The translations under genes were made by a program, and so were the position numbers. This document shows positions 63,371-64,000 of a stretch of 64,000 bases of DNA, piece after piece (the first letter of the stretch is position 1; each line of letters starts with the position of its first letter). The notes beneath the pieces are model-generated. The model was not told where the DNA came from. It did not search any database and worked only from the letters and a program-made list of their open reading frames with translations. This DNA comes from an uncultured Alistipes sp. (GTDB lineage Bacteria > Bacteroidota > Bacteroidia > Bacteroidales > Rikenellaceae): assembly GCA_944326035.1 (NCBI GenBank), contig CALVCS010000001.1, forward strand, positions 1 to 64,000, written 5' to 3'.

Positions 63371-64000
63371 CTACGACATCGAGATAATTCTCCGCAAATG
63401 GACACGCAGCTGCATCGGCGTAAGATCCTGCCGAATATGGCCTTTGCGCGCCACCGAAATCGTTCCTCGTTCCTCCGAAACGACGATCACCAACGCGTCG
63501 GTGATTTCCGAAACCCCCAAGGCCGCCCGATGCCGGGTGCCGAATTCGGCCGGGACCACCTCTCGTTCCGTCGACGGCAACATACATTTGGCCGCCACGA
63601 TACGTTCGTTCGCCAGGACTATCGCCCCATCATGTAAGGGAGAATTTTTAAAGAAAATATTTTTGATCAACGGAGCCGAGATTTTGGCGTCGATATACAC
63701 CCCACGATCCGTAAAAGGAGTCAGATTGACCGAACGCTGAATGACAATCAAAGCGCCCGTAAACGTGGCCGCCATATCCTTACAAGCCTCCACCACCGGA
63801 TCGATCCATTCGAGTCGCACTTCCGGATCGCGAGACTTGAAAAACCGTCCGAAAATCGTATTTCTCCGTCGTGCGTATTGCGTCCCCAGCAACAGCAGAA
63901 ACCGCCGCACTTCCGGCTGGAACACCACGATCAGCGCAATCACGCCCACCCCGATAATCTGCCCCAGAATCATACTCAACAACTCCATTTTGAGCAGACG
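63371..64000 (-). CDS. cdaA: Diadenylate cyclase CdaA (5' end beyond the window)
   Basis: Membrane-bound enzyme that makes cyclic di-AMP from two ATP. The visible 210 residues begin inside the membrane region (LGQIIGVGVIALIVVF). The DAC domain follows, with the catalytic Asp in SPLHDGAIVL and the ATP-binding GTRHRAALGVSE, both intact, and then the C-terminus. The frame stays open through the window edge; full-length CdaA has three membrane helices, so part of the N-terminus is missing. An in-frame ATG at 63988 is internal. Confidence 0.95.
   Translation of the reverse strand, partial: RLLKMELLSMILGQIIGVGVIALIVVFQPEVRRFLLLLGTQYARRRNTIFGRFFKSRDPEVRLEWIDPVVEACKDMAATFTGALIVIQRSVNLTPFTDRGVYIDAKISAPLIKNIFFKNSPLHDGAIVLANERIVAAKCMLPSTEREVVPAEFGTRHRAALGVSEITDALVIVVSEERGTISVARKGHIRQDLTPMQLRVHLRRIISMS

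Noticed and set aside
1-64000. CRISPR array, insertion sequence, prophage or rRNA operon
   Set aside because: No regular direct repeats with unique spacers, no transposase, integrase or phage protein and no rRNA-like stretch was seen; the tandem repeats present have no spacers.

Overview
The window is a chromosomal segment of a Bacteroidota species, most likely order Bacteroidales and plausibly Rikenellaceae (Alistipes-like). Evidence seen directly: many genes are preceded by the Bacteroidota -7 promoter element TAnnTTTG, and purine-rich Shine-Dalgarno sites are scarce. The gene content includes a GH97 glycosidase, DUF4491, an S9 dipeptidyl peptidase IV, two TonB-type outer-membrane barrels and LysS with the long C-terminal extension usual in this phylum. 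Coding DNA is moderately GC-rich. A gene resembling cysteate synthase fits lineages that make sulfonolipids, such as Alistipes and Odoribacter. Family placement is inference. Almost everything is core housekeeping DNA; I see no transposase, phage gene, CRISPR array or rRNA.

Layout. 1-540: AT-rich, gene-free edge. 556-6804 (minus): a GNAT acyltransferase, argG, argC, argD, argB and leuB read as one arginine/leucine operon between a promoter and a terminator. 7126-13567: Fe/Mn superoxide dismutase, CDF cation exporter, GH97 glycosidase, a DUF6125-like protein, tRNA-Met and a lipoprotein alkaline phosphatase. 13568-14229: non-coding, with two tandem repeats. 14230-19705 (minus): ribosomal protein L31 type B, a coiled-coil lipoprotein with a small beta-barrel partner, and a 1217-residue AsmA-like protein. 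20019-25768 (minus): a compact six-gene operon (small membrane protein, mutL, rhomboid protease, EEP phosphatase, YhcH, FucO). 26087-27845 (minus): grpE-dnaJ.

28225-30654: an outer-membrane barrel receptor. 30766-33291: a PspC/PadR/PspC/LiaF-like envelope operon, followed by a 33-nt degenerate tandem repeat. 33607-39205: pfkA, ppk-ppx and a Dcu-type C4-dicarboxylate transporter. 39429-41738 (minus): TonB-dependent receptor. 41849-45684: GH25 lysozyme, nadB and prfC. 45809-47197 (minus): prmC-recX. 47470-48777: cysteate synthase-like enzyme. 48778-50387: AT-rich island with a hairpin-rich non-coding stretch and an orphan lipoprotein. 50388-52924: lysS-tpiA. 53230-56646 (minus): nadC, DPP IV and a DUF4491 protein. 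57133-62299: ilvD-ilvB-ilvN-ilvC. 62407-64000 (minus): a DUF5672 protein and the 3' part of diadenylate cyclase cdaA.

Together the genes describe an anaerobe that makes its own arginine and branched-chain amino acids, makes NAD from aspartate (nadB and nadC sit 11.7 kb apart), exchanges C4-dicarboxylates such as fumarate and succinate, stores polyphosphate and signals with c-di-AMP. No single locus is clearly an undescribed system. The items most worth a second look are the cysteate synthase-like gene, the degenerate MutL endonuclease motif, the intergenic minisatellites, the duplicated gene start next to cdaA, and the hairpin-rich AT island.
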